Assembly: GCA_902588515.1 (NCBI GenBank)
Contig: CACIPP010000004.1
Location: forward strand, 20,617-84,616
Length of the DNA stretch: 64,000 nucleotides
From: GCA-002704185 sp902588515
GTDB lineage: Bacteria > Pseudomonadota > Alphaproteobacteria > Pelagibacterales > Pelagibacteraceae
Direction of reading: 5' to 3'
In this document: in pieces, positions 1 through 5,885 of the stretch
Position numbering within the stretch: the first letter of the stretch is position 1
Layout of the letters: every line of letters starts with the position of its first letter
Position numbers and translations under genes: made by a program
Notes under the pieces: model-generated
The model's database searches: none
What the model was told of the DNA's origin: nothing
The model's input: only the letters and a program-made list of their open reading frames with translations

Positions 1-80
1 GGGATTATTGCTTTGAAATCTTGTGATATTATTTAGAAAAATTAAATGGTACAATTAAAACAGTAGGGATAGTTTTATTT

Positions 81-365
81 ATGAAAAAAATACTAGGTGT
101 TTTATTAAGTGCTTTATTTATTTTTTTAATTTTCACATTTTTTTCAACAAGTGAAGCAAAGACTTTAAGAGAAATTGAAATGGAAAATGCAGCGAAATGT
201 AATAAATCAATTTTTACTAAAATTAAATGTAAAACTGGAGAATATAATCTTAGTCCAACAGATTATTTTAAAAAACGTAAAAGATGTTCAAGATATAAAG
301 ATCAAGCTGACACGGTATATCAAGGAAAGAAAATTTATAAACAATGCATGGAACAATATAGATAA
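81..365 (+). CDS. Small secreted cysteine-containing protein, unknown function
   Basis: I do not recognise this 94-residue protein. Residues 1-26 read as a Sec signal peptide: a lysine-rich start, a long Leu/Ile/Phe core and a likely cleavage after SEA. The mature part is short, very basic and has four cysteines (CNKS, KCKT, RCSR and QCME contexts), so a disulfide-bonded periplasmic protein is possible. It is the only gene to the left of the first ssrA-derived repeat at 439, so it may be original chromosome or belong to a further inserted piece running off the window. No operon partner is visible. The coding call rests on the signal peptide and the clean ATG start. Confidence 0.6.
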   Translation: MKKILGVLLSALFIFLIFTFFSTSEAKTLREIEMENAAKCNKSIFTKIKCKTGEYNLSPTDYFKKRKRCSRYKDQADTVYQGKKIYKQCMEQYR

Positions 366-438
366 ATTTAACAGAACGTGTCACTCGGTTGTATTTTTAA
401 ATTTACGTTGATAATCAAAACTTATTTATAAATAGGAA

Positions 439-458
439 GGGGCGTTCTGTTGCCAGGT
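439..458 (+). repeat. ssrA 3'-end direct repeat, copy 1 (putative att site)
   Basis: The sequence GGGGCGTTCTGTTGCCAGGT is identical to the 3' end of the tmRNA gene at 5580-5599, written on the plus strand. With two more leading bases (AA, 437-438) the match to the ssrA copy is 22 bases. It marks the left edge of the 4.2 kb accessory module. The orientation matches the other two copies, as expected for att sites of elements inserted one after another at one target. The att role is inferred. Confidence 0.75.
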
Positions 459-539
459 TTCGCGACTAAATTACACTTTTTCATTAATATGATAATTTTA
501 CTTTTGCAAAATACCAAGCTCAGTTTATATTTTATTATA

Positions 540-1442
540 GTGAAATTTAATAACTTAACATTAACTGCTGAAGGTAAAGCAAGGGCCTTTATAGAAGCTA
601 AAAATCTTAAAACTTTGTGGTTTAACACGGGTACATTATGTAATCTAACCTGCAAGAATTGTTACATTGAAAGCAGTCCAACTAATGACAGGTTATCTTA
701 CTTAAGTTTTGATGAATATTTGAAATTTATGATCGAGGCAAAAGAAGAAGGATTGAATTTGTTAGAGATAGGATTTACCGGTGGAGAACCGTTCTTAAAC
801 AAAGATTTTACTAAGATGTTAAATCACTCGGTTCAGCAAGATGTTGAGGTTCTAGTCTTAACAAATGCAATGAAACCAATGCTAAACAAGAGATCAGAAA
901 TATTAAATCTTAATAAAGACAAATTAACTTTCAGGATTTCTATTGATCACGTTGATCAAAAAAAACACGAGAAAATTAGAGGTCAAAATAGCTATATACC
1001 AATGATTGAGGGAGTTAAATGGTTGAGAGATAATAATTTTAAGATAAGCCTTGCGACTAGATTGATGTGGGGCGAAAGCGAAGAGCAAACAAGAAAAAAA
1101 TTTAAAGAATTTATTATAAAACACGAATTACCGATTAACGCTAGTTCTACTAAAGATTTAGTTACCTTTACAGAGATGGACGTTAAACAAGATACACCAG
1201 AAATCACAACGGAATGTTGGTCAATCTTAAATAAAAAACCAGAAAGTGTGATGTGTTCATCTTCACGAATGATAGTTAAGAAGAAAGGAAAAGAAAAGCC
1301 GTCGGTCATCGCTTGTACTTTATTGCCTTACGACGAAGCTTTTGATCTTGGCCCAACTCTAAAAGAATCAATGCAAAGAATTTACCTTAATCATCCACAT
1401 TGTTCAAAGTTTTGTGTTCTTGGAGGATCAAGCTGCAGTTAA
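540..1442 (+). CDS. Radical SAM protein, putative Fe-S oxidoreductase
   Basis: With a GTG start at 540 the protein has 300 residues. It carries the radical SAM cluster motif CNLTCKNC (Cys34, Cys38, Cys41) and the SAM-binding GGEP motif at 81-84. The C-terminal tail is cysteine rich and ends in HCSKFCVLGGSSCS, which could bind an auxiliary Fe-S cluster. An in-frame TTG at 450 would add 30 residues but lies inside the ssrA-derived repeat, so I prefer 540. The frame overlaps the next gene, a TVP38/TMEM64 protein, suggesting one operon that also includes the fused glycosyltransferase downstream. The substrate cannot be read from sequence. A role in modifying a sugar or metalloid compound is only inferred from those neighbours. 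It does not look like full ArsS. Confidence 0.85.
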   Translation: MKFNNLTLTAEGKARAFIEAKNLKTLWFNTGTLCNLTCKNCYIESSPTNDRLSYLSFDEYLKFMIEAKEEGLNLLEIGFTGGEPFLNKDFTKMLNHSVQQDVEVLVLTNAMKPMLNKRSEILNLNKDKLTFRISIDHVDQKKHEKIRGQNSYIPMIEGVKWLRDNNFKISLATRLMWGESEEQTRKKFKEFIIKHELPINASSTKDLVTFTEMDVKQDTPEITTECWSILNKKPESVMCSSSRMIVKKKGKEKPSVIACTLLPYDEAFDLGPTLKESMQRIYLNHPHCSKFCVLGGSSCS

Positions 1443-2107
1443 ATAAAAAGATCATTATTTTCATATTTTTAACCTTAATCATCATTGTTGGATTAAACTA
1501 TGATGACTTTTTGAGCCTTAAAGTTATTAAGCAACGATATGGAGATCTACAGTTATTTATCGATGAGAGATTTTTATTTTATTATCTACTGTTCTTTTTT
1601 GCTTACATTATAGTTACGGCACTTGCGCTTCCTATATCATTGTTAAAAACTTTACTTGCCGGAGCACTTTTTGGATTATTACCTGGCGTGATCTTAACCT
1701 CTTTTGCTAGTACAATAGGATCTACTTTATGCTTCTTATTATCTAGATATTTATTCAAAGATTTATTTCAAGCAAAATACAAAAAATACCTAAGTAAAGT
1801 TAACCAAGGCATTAAGGAGGAAGGATTATTATATTTATTCTTTTTAAGGCTAAGTCCAATTTTCCCCTTTTTTATTATCAACTTAACGTTTGGCTTAACG
1901 AATATGAAGTGGACTAATTTTTATTGGATTTCTCAGTTAGGAATGTTACCCGCTACAATCTTATTCGTTAATGCCGGAAAACAATTATCACTAATCAATA
2001 ATTTGGAAGACATCCTAACAATGAAAGTGATTATTTCATTATCAGCGATAGGACTTTTGCCTATAATAACGAAAAGGATTTATGAAAGATTCAAAACCAA
2101 ACATTAA
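1400..2107 (+). CDS. TVP38/TMEM64 (SNARE-associated/DedA-like) membrane protein
   Basis: This is an integral membrane protein with several hydrophobic segments. Its central stretch (ALPISLLKTLLAGALFGLL, then STIGSTLCFLLSRYLF) is typical of the VTT/TVP38 domain, a family linked to lipid or small-molecule transport at the inner membrane. The start is uncertain because no in-frame ATG precedes the first membrane helix. TTG codons occur at 1400 and 1412. A GGAGG ribosome site at 1422-1426 fits a CTG at 1433, giving 224 residues. The gene begins inside the radical SAM gene and its 3' end overlaps the next small gene, so translation is probably coupled. TVP38 proteins are common partners of TIGR04283/TIGR04282 glycosyltransferases, which fits the genes downstream. 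Confidence 0.85.
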   Translation: MFKVLCSWRIKLQLNKKIIIFIFLTLIIIVGLNYDDFLSLKVIKQRYGDLQLFIDERFLFYYLLFFFAYIIVTALALPISLLKTLLAGALFGLLPGVILTSFASTIGSTLCFLLSRYLFKDLFQAKYKKYLSKVNQGIKEEGLLYLFFLRLSPIFPFFIINLTFGLTNMKWTNFYWISQLGMLPATILFVNAGKQLSLINNLEDILTMKVIISLSAIGLLPIITKRIYERFKTKH

Positions 2108-2240
2108 AAACTTTATTAAAACAAAGTGTGGAATAGATAAGTATTATCTTTTGAGTAAGAAGAAGGGTTTTTGGAACAAACTAAGGTTATATTGGTTTAT
2201 TTCCATTGGCACATTAAGAGATTTATTTAAAAGTAAATGA
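2082..2240 (+). CDS. 52-residue basic protein in the glycosyltransferase operon
   Basis: This frame runs from an ATG at 2082, inside the end of the TVP38 gene (26-base overlap), to a TGA at 2238-2240 that overlaps the ATG of the glycosyltransferase as ATGA. It fills an otherwise unexplained 130-base gap exactly. The product is basic, with one cysteine at residue 16, a CGIDKYYLL stretch and an aromatic C-terminal half (GFWNKLRLYWFISIG). I do not recognise a family. The tight double overlap is the main support for it being translated. It could be a small membrane-associated partner of its neighbours. Confidence 0.6.
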   Translation: MKDSKPNIKNFIKTKCGIDKYYLLSKKKGFWNKLRLYWFISIGTLRDLFKSK

Positions 2241-3553
2241 TCAATTTAAGTATTATAATTCCCGTTGGAAATTACGAGAGTGATTTCAGGCTTATAAATC
2301 AAATAAAAGAAAAGTTTAAAGGGTGTGAGATTATCCTAGTTGTTGACGAGTCAAATGAATTTATCAACCAAGAAAAAATTGAGTCAGATCAATTACATTT
2401 ATTAAGAAATTCATCAAGGGCCAAGGCTTTAAACAAAGGTGTTGATTTATCAACTCGAGATATTCTATGGTTCTTGCACTTAGACTCAGATATAGAAAAT
2501 ATTAACTCTTCTGACTTAAATTCAATAAATAAATTTGCATTAACAACGTTCTTACTTAAATTTAATGAAGCAAGTTGTTGGTGGATTGCAGCTGGAGCAA
2601 ATATAAGAACTAAGGCTTTTTCTATCCCCTTTGGAGATCAATCCTTTTTGATTACTAAGAAATTGTTTAACTTCATTGGACCGTTTAATGAGAATTTGTT
2701 AGAGGGAGAAGATCACGAGTTTATTTGGCGAATTAAATCACTTAATATTAAACTAGATATCATCAATAAACACATAGTCACTTCTGCTAAGAAATACATT
2801 AATAATAAAATTTTTCAAACTTTAAAGACTTTATCAAAGACTGTTTCACAAATTATTAAGTTTCGCAAACAAAATAAGAGCGTAGTCCTTGCGACCTTCT
2901 TGAAAGATCCAAAATCAAATGAAAGTAAATCAAGATTAAGGCGAGAATTAAATAACGAGTTTGTTAACGAATTAAATAAAAAATTCATAAATATTACCAA
3001 TCAAAATCTTAAAAAATTAAATAATAAAAATAAAATTCAATTCATCAAAGTCTGCAAGAACAAAGATGAAGAAAATTTAAAATTGTTAAGCAACATTCAT
3101 CAAGGAAAGTTCCTTAATCAAGATCGAGACTTAAGTTTAGTTATGAGTGAAGTAAGTGAATTAGCGTTAAAAACTGTTGGCAAAGTAGCGCTCCTTGGCT
3201 CTGATATTCCTACACTTAATTCAAAAGATCTAAATGATGCTTTTTCAAATAAGTTAGAAAAAGAAAATCTTTTCTTGCAAACGGATGATGGAGGGTTTTG
3301 TTTTATGTTGAGTAAAGATCAAAATATAATTAATTGTTTAAGTCAAATTCAATCTTCAACGACTTCAGTGATGAAGACATTAAGGAGTCGTCTAAATCAA
3401 GTAAATATTTCTAAAAAAATATATTCTGATGTTGATATTACTCTGGATCTTAAGAAAGTATATGATCAATTAAAATTAAATGAAGCTTATGTGACTAATG
3501 AGCAAAAAGATTTACTTAATTTCTTGAGGTTAAATAAAAAAATATTTATTTAG
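2237..3553 (+). CDS. Fused TIGR04283 glycosyltransferase 2 and TIGR04282/DUF2064 glycosyltransferase
   Basis: The 438-residue protein joins two domains usually encoded by separate neighbouring genes. Residues 1-210 are a GT-A family 2 domain: strand SIIIPV at 5-10, RAKALNKG at 61-68, HLDSD (likely DxD metal site) at 81-85, and GDQSFLIT at 133-140. Residues 214-430 match the DUF2064/TIGR04282 pattern: GSDIPTL at 321-327, DDGGFCFM at 350-357 and DVDITLDL at 398-405. Both families are named for arsenosugar biosynthesis because of their genomic neighbours, but their activities are poorly known. The start overlaps the preceding small gene by ATGA. The 3' end overlaps the convergent AhpD-like gene by 8 bases. 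The two-domain assignment is fairly sure; the substrate is not. Confidence 0.85.
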   Translation: MINLSIIIPVGNYESDFRLINQIKEKFKGCEIILVVDESNEFINQEKIESDQLHLLRNSSRAKALNKGVDLSTRDILWFLHLDSDIENINSSDLNSINKFALTTFLLKFNEASCWWIAAGANIRTKAFSIPFGDQSFLITKKLFNFIGPFNENLLEGEDHEFIWRIKSLNIKLDIINKHIVTSAKKYINNKIFQTLKTLSKTVSQIIKFRKQNKSVVLATFLKDPKSNESKSRLRRELNNEFVNELNKKFINITNQNLKKLNNKNKIQFIKVCKNKDEENLKLLSNIHQGKFLNQDRDLSLVMSEVSELALKTVGKVALLGSDIPTLNSKDLNDAFSNKLEKENLFLQTDDGGFCFMLSKDQNIINCLSQIQSSTTSVMKTLRSRLNQVNISKKIYSDVDITLDLKKVYDQLKLNEAYVTNEQKDLLNFLRLNKKIFI

Positions 3554-4094
3554 TTTTATTAATGTCGCAAAAGCCATTAGGTTTAATATTGAGAGCGCTA
3601 TTAAATTTGCTTGATAAATTTTGAAAAGCAACGATGGCCGTAAGCTCAATAATTTCTTTCTTTTTAAAATGTTGAAGTAATCTTGCTTGAAGATCTTCAG
3701 TAACGTTTCTGCCTGTAATTGTAATCGTCTCAGCGTATTCAAGAGCAATCTGCTCTCTCATAGAATAAATGCCACTCTCTTTCCAAAACTTGAGCTGATC
3801 TATTTTCTTTGTTTCTCCTTTAGATTCGAGAAATAAATAGCTGTTCATATCAACACAAAATTCACAATTATTAATTTGTGAAATCTTAACCGAAATAAGA
3901 GTTCTTAAACATGCATCAATCCCAGATTTTTTGCTTGATATCAATTTAAATAAAAAATTTACTCCAAGCATTAACCTTGGAATAGTACCCCAAGCTTTTG
4001 TGGGATTTAGGTCAAAGCCAAATTTCTTTTTTTGAAAGAATAAAATTATTCTAGTAAAGAGCGGTAATTGGTCTTTTTCAAATTTAAGCCACAT
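3546..4094 (-). CDS. Carboxymuconolactone decarboxylase/AhpD-like protein
   Basis: The 182-residue protein has the AhpD-type signature: a helix ending in CEFCVDMNS, with Cys77 and Cys80 forming the CxxC redox pair, followed by EQIALEYAETIT. Members reduce peroxides or act as CxxC oxidoreductases. The decarboxylase name covers relatives that lack CxxC, so a redox role is more likely here. Its start lies only 20 bases from the start of the divergent msrB gene, suggesting shared promoter DNA and a joint oxidative-stress role. Its 3' end overlaps the convergent glycosyltransferase gene by 8 bases. The ATG is followed by an amphipathic N terminus without a signal peptide. Confidence 0.85.
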   Translation of the reverse strand: MWLKFEKDQLPLFTRIILFFQKKKFGFDLNPTKAWGTIPRLMLGVNFLFKLISSKKSGIDACLRTLISVKISQINNCEFCVDMNSYLFLESKGETKKIDQLKFWKESGIYSMREQIALEYAETITITGRNVTEDLQARLLQHFKKKEIIELTAIVAFQNLSSKFNSALNIKPNGFCDINKTK

Positions 4095-4114
4095 AAACTA
4101 TATTAGCATTAGTA

Positions 4115-4588
4115 ATGAAAAAAAGAAAATTCATAAAAATAATAGTTCTAGGACTGTTGACACCCTTTGTAACACTACAAGCTTTTGCTCAAAATATAAA
4201 AAAAATTATTAAATCTAATAAAGAGTGGAAGGAGATACTTACTAAACATCAATATTACATCCTGAGACAAGCAGGAACTGAACGACCATTTACCAGTCAT
4301 TTAAATAATGAAAAAAGAAATGGTGAGTATTTATGTGCGGGATGTAAAACACCTTTATTTAGTAGTTCAAAGAAATATGATAGTGGTACTGGCTGGCCAT
4401 CGTTCTTTGATCATTATCCAAATGTTATCGCCACAAAATTAGATTTTAAATTACTAATACCAAGGACAGAATATCATTGTGCCATTTGCGAGGGACATCA
4501 GGGCCATGTCTTTGATGATGGTCCAAAACCAACTGGAAAAAGATATTGCAACAACGGAGCAAGCTTAATATTTAAATTAAAAGACTAA
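4115..4588 (+). CDS. msrB: Exported peptide-methionine (R)-S-oxide reductase
   Basis: MsrB reduces methionine-R-sulfoxide in proteins. A Sec signal peptide occupies residues 1-25 (cleavage after AFA), so the enzyme should act in the periplasm. The zinc cysteines are CAGC (74-77) and CAIC (122-125), the GTGWPSF motif is at 91-97, and the catalytic cysteine is Cys145 in RYCNNGASL, where most relatives have NSASL. The length (157) fits one MsrB domain plus the signal. It is the last gene before the second ssrA-derived repeat. Together with the divergent AhpD-like gene it looks like a small redox-repair pair carried as accessory cargo. Confidence 0.93.
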   Translation: MKKRKFIKIIVLGLLTPFVTLQAFAQNIKKIIKSNKEWKEILTKHQYYILRQAGTERPFTSHLNNEKRNGEYLCAGCKTPLFSSSKKYDSGTGWPSFFDHYPNVIATKLDFKLLIPRTEYHCAICEGHQGHVFDDGPKPTGKRYCNNGASLIFKLKD

Positions 4589-4611
4589 CTCAGATAATTA
4601 TTTAAAATTAT

Positions 4612-4634
4612 AGGGGCGTTCTGTTGCCAGGTGC
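4612..4634 (+). repeat. ssrA 3'-end direct repeat, copy 2 (putative att site)
   Basis: The 23 bases starting GGGGCGTTCTGTTGCCAGG and ending TGCC are identical to 5580-5602, the 3' end of ssrA. The match stops abruptly afterwards (GTGAAC against CCGGAC). The copy separates the 4.2 kb module on its left from the 1 kb module on its right and is in the same orientation as the other copies. An att function is inferred. Confidence 0.8.
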
Positions 4635-4692
4635 CGTGAACTTTAAGCAAAAATACAATAAATTTGAATAAATTAAACTTTAAATTTACTTG

Positions 4693-4714
4693 AAAGAGCG
4701 GCAGGAGGGCGGCA
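4693..4714 (+). repeat. Imperfect 22-base GC-rich direct repeat, left copy
   Basis: The run AAAGAGCGGCAGGAGGGCGG continues with CA. It matches 5501-5522 at 18 of 22 positions in the same orientation. It stands out as GC-rich in very AT-rich DNA. It lies 58 bases inside the left boundary repeat of the 1 kb module; its partner lies 57 bases inside the right boundary. An integrase arm-type binding site is a possible role. The GGAGG inside it is too far from the next ATG (about 27 bases) to be a ribosome site. Confidence 0.5.
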
Positions 4715-4732
4715 TAATATTTTTTACAAATT

Positions 4733-5485
4733 ATGTATCCTTTAGCTCAATATATATTTGAAACTTCATCAATACTTCAAAAGAAAGACAGTAGTTGGGA
4801 TCTTGTTTTTATTATTTTAATGCTCCTATTTTTCTTTCCTGTAATGGTTGTCACCGATAGCGCAACAGGAGGTCTGGGTATAGTTTTTTATGTTTTCTTT
4901 GTTGTTCTTACAGGTTGGAAAGCACTTCCAGGAAAATTAATGTACGAAAATAGAAAAAGAATATTTGAGTCTGAATTTGAGGAAATAATTGATATTTATC
5001 AAAAAAATAGAAAAAAAACCCCTTCTCAAATACATAAATCCATTCAACCAAAATATTTTAGTTTGGAAGACATTGAAAGTATTTGTAATCATTATGAAGA
5101 TCTAGAAATACATAAACAGATTATTAAAACGAAGAAAAAAACTTTTAAAATGAAAGAGATAAAAACCTCATTAATTGAGCTTAAAAAGAATGAAAAAGTT
5201 TTTTTTCGTTCACAAACCTGTTGGACCAAAGGTGATCCAGAAGTAAACCATCAAGTTAGTGATTACGGCCATATTTATTTTACAAATTTAGCAATAATTT
5301 TCTCAGGATATAATAGATCCTCTAGAATTAATTTTACAAGAATTTTAGAGATCGAGGAATATGAAGATCTTATATCATTAAATAAAACTTCAGGTGTGAA
5401 TGACAATTTTTCTCTATCAATAGAAAGCATTAAGTATTGTATGTTGTTTTATAAAAATAGATTAAAAGTAAAATCAAAAAAATAA
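4733..5485 (+). CDS. Membrane protein with C-terminal PH/GRAM-like domain, unknown function
   Basis: I do not recognise a named family for this 250-residue protein. Residues about 24-65 hold two hydrophobic segments around a short loop (VTDSATGG). Residues 66-140 are charged and helical. Residues about 150-240 look like a bacterial PH/GRAM fold: KNEKVFFRSQ, then GHIYFTNLAIIFSG, then the INFTRILEIEEYEDLISL strand pattern, then FSLSIESIKYC. It is the only gene of the 1 kb module between two ssrA-derived repeats. No strong ribosome site precedes the ATG. A role in membrane sensing or phage defence is possible for such cargo, but nothing in the sequence decides it. Confidence 0.6.
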   Translation: MYPLAQYIFETSSILQKKDSSWDLVFIILMLLFFFPVMVVTDSATGGLGIVFYVFFVVLTGWKALPGKLMYENRKRIFESEFEEIIDIYQKNRKKTPSQIHKSIQPKYFSLEDIESICNHYEDLEIHKQIIKTKKKTFKMKEIKTSLIELKKNEKVFFRSQTCWTKGDPEVNHQVSDYGHIYFTNLAIIFSGYNRSSRINFTRILEIEEYEDLISLNKTSGVNDNFSLSIESIKYCMLFYKNRLKVKSKK

Positions 5486-5500
5486 CTTCTTAACTTTTTT

Positions 5501-5522
5501 AAAGGGCGACAATAGGGCGGCA
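5501..5522 (+). repeat. Imperfect 22-base GC-rich direct repeat, right copy
   Basis: The sequence begins AAAGGGCGACAATAGGGCGG and ends CA. It is the partner of 4693-4714 with four mismatches in 22 bases. It starts 16 bases after the stop of the PH-like gene and ends 57 bases before the ssrA-derived boundary at 5580. The near-equal distance of both copies from the module edges is the reason for listing it. Confidence 0.5.
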
Positions 5523-5579
5523 AAAATTTATAATTCTAAATTTTTAATTATATTTCCTAATATTTTAGAAGATTTGCAA

Positions 5580-5602
5580 GGGGCGTTCTGTTGCCAGGTG
5601 CC
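5580..5602 (+). repeat. ssrA 3'-end repeat, copy 3 (native attachment target)
   Basis: This copy forms the 3' end of the intact tmRNA gene on the minus strand, where it reads GGCACCTGGCAACAGAACGC followed by CCC. It pairs within the final pseudoknot region of the coding RNA. It is therefore the parental sequence. The copies at 4612 and 439 are displaced duplicates, as left when elements insert and restore the gene end. Confidence 0.8.
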
Positions 5603-5838
5603 CCGGACCCCGTTTGCAAAACTAACCTAAGTTAATTAAGCAGCAAGAGCAAATTTATCATTTGCATTTATAAGTTGTCCATTGCGGCGGGACTTTACCG
5701 AACGAAAGAAAAACTTTTAGACACCCGTCGAGCCTAGTTCACCCCCGTGAGTTGCATTTGGTGGAGGTGCAGGGTACCGCCCCCTGGTCCGAAATGTTTA
5801 TTACGAGATTCGTTTATCGTCATAGTTGGAAATCCAAC
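5580..5838 (-). ncRNA. ssrA: Two-piece (permuted) tmRNA
   Basis: Read on the minus strand, an acceptor RNA comes first and ends ...CACCTCCACCA with its CCA at 5759. A 12-base spacer follows (5758-5747). The coding RNA then starts at 5746 with GGGGGTGAACTAGGCTCGAC. The two pieces pair as an acceptor stem, GGGGGTG with CACCTCC, containing the G3-U70 wobble that marks alanyl tRNAs. A CAGGG/CCCTG T-stem is present in the acceptor piece. The tag frame at 5665-5636 encodes ANDKFALAA and stops at TAA, so with the loaded alanine the tag is AANDKFALAA. This permuted order is typical of alphaproteobacteria. The outer ends are estimates. Confidence 0.93.
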
Positions 5839-5844
5839 GGATAT

Positions 5845-5873
5845 AATATAAAACTTATTTTTGGCATTTTAAA
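5845..5873 (-). promoter_or_regulatory. Candidate ssrA promoter
   Basis: On the minus strand TTTAAA (5873-5868) and TATATT (5850-5845) are separated by 17 bases, placing a start near 5838. A short hairpin GTTGGATTTCCAAC follows directly. The -35 box is weak. The region also lies directly upstream of the divergent thyX gene. Confidence 0.35.
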
Positions 5874-5885
5874 GATTTATTTATT

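Noticed and set aside
450..539. N-terminal extension of the radical SAM gene from TTG 450
   Set aside because: It lies in the ssrA-derived repeat and following AT-rich DNA; GTG 540 gives a protein start fitting the domain.
422..655. Minus-strand frame across the first repeat and the radical SAM start
   Set aside because: It overlaps a well supported gene and the repeat and has no recognisable features.
4703..4712. GGAGGGCGG as ribosome site for the PH-like gene
   Set aside because: It is about 27 bases upstream of the ATG, too far, and is part of a repeat.
1..5579. Integrase, transposase or insertion sequence in the accessory region
   Set aside because: No reading frame shows tyrosine or serine recombinase or transposase motifs.
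439..5602. REP or CRISPR interpretation of the 20-base repeats
   Set aside because: Only three widely and unevenly spaced copies, all identical to the ssrA end; no palindromic array or regular spacers.
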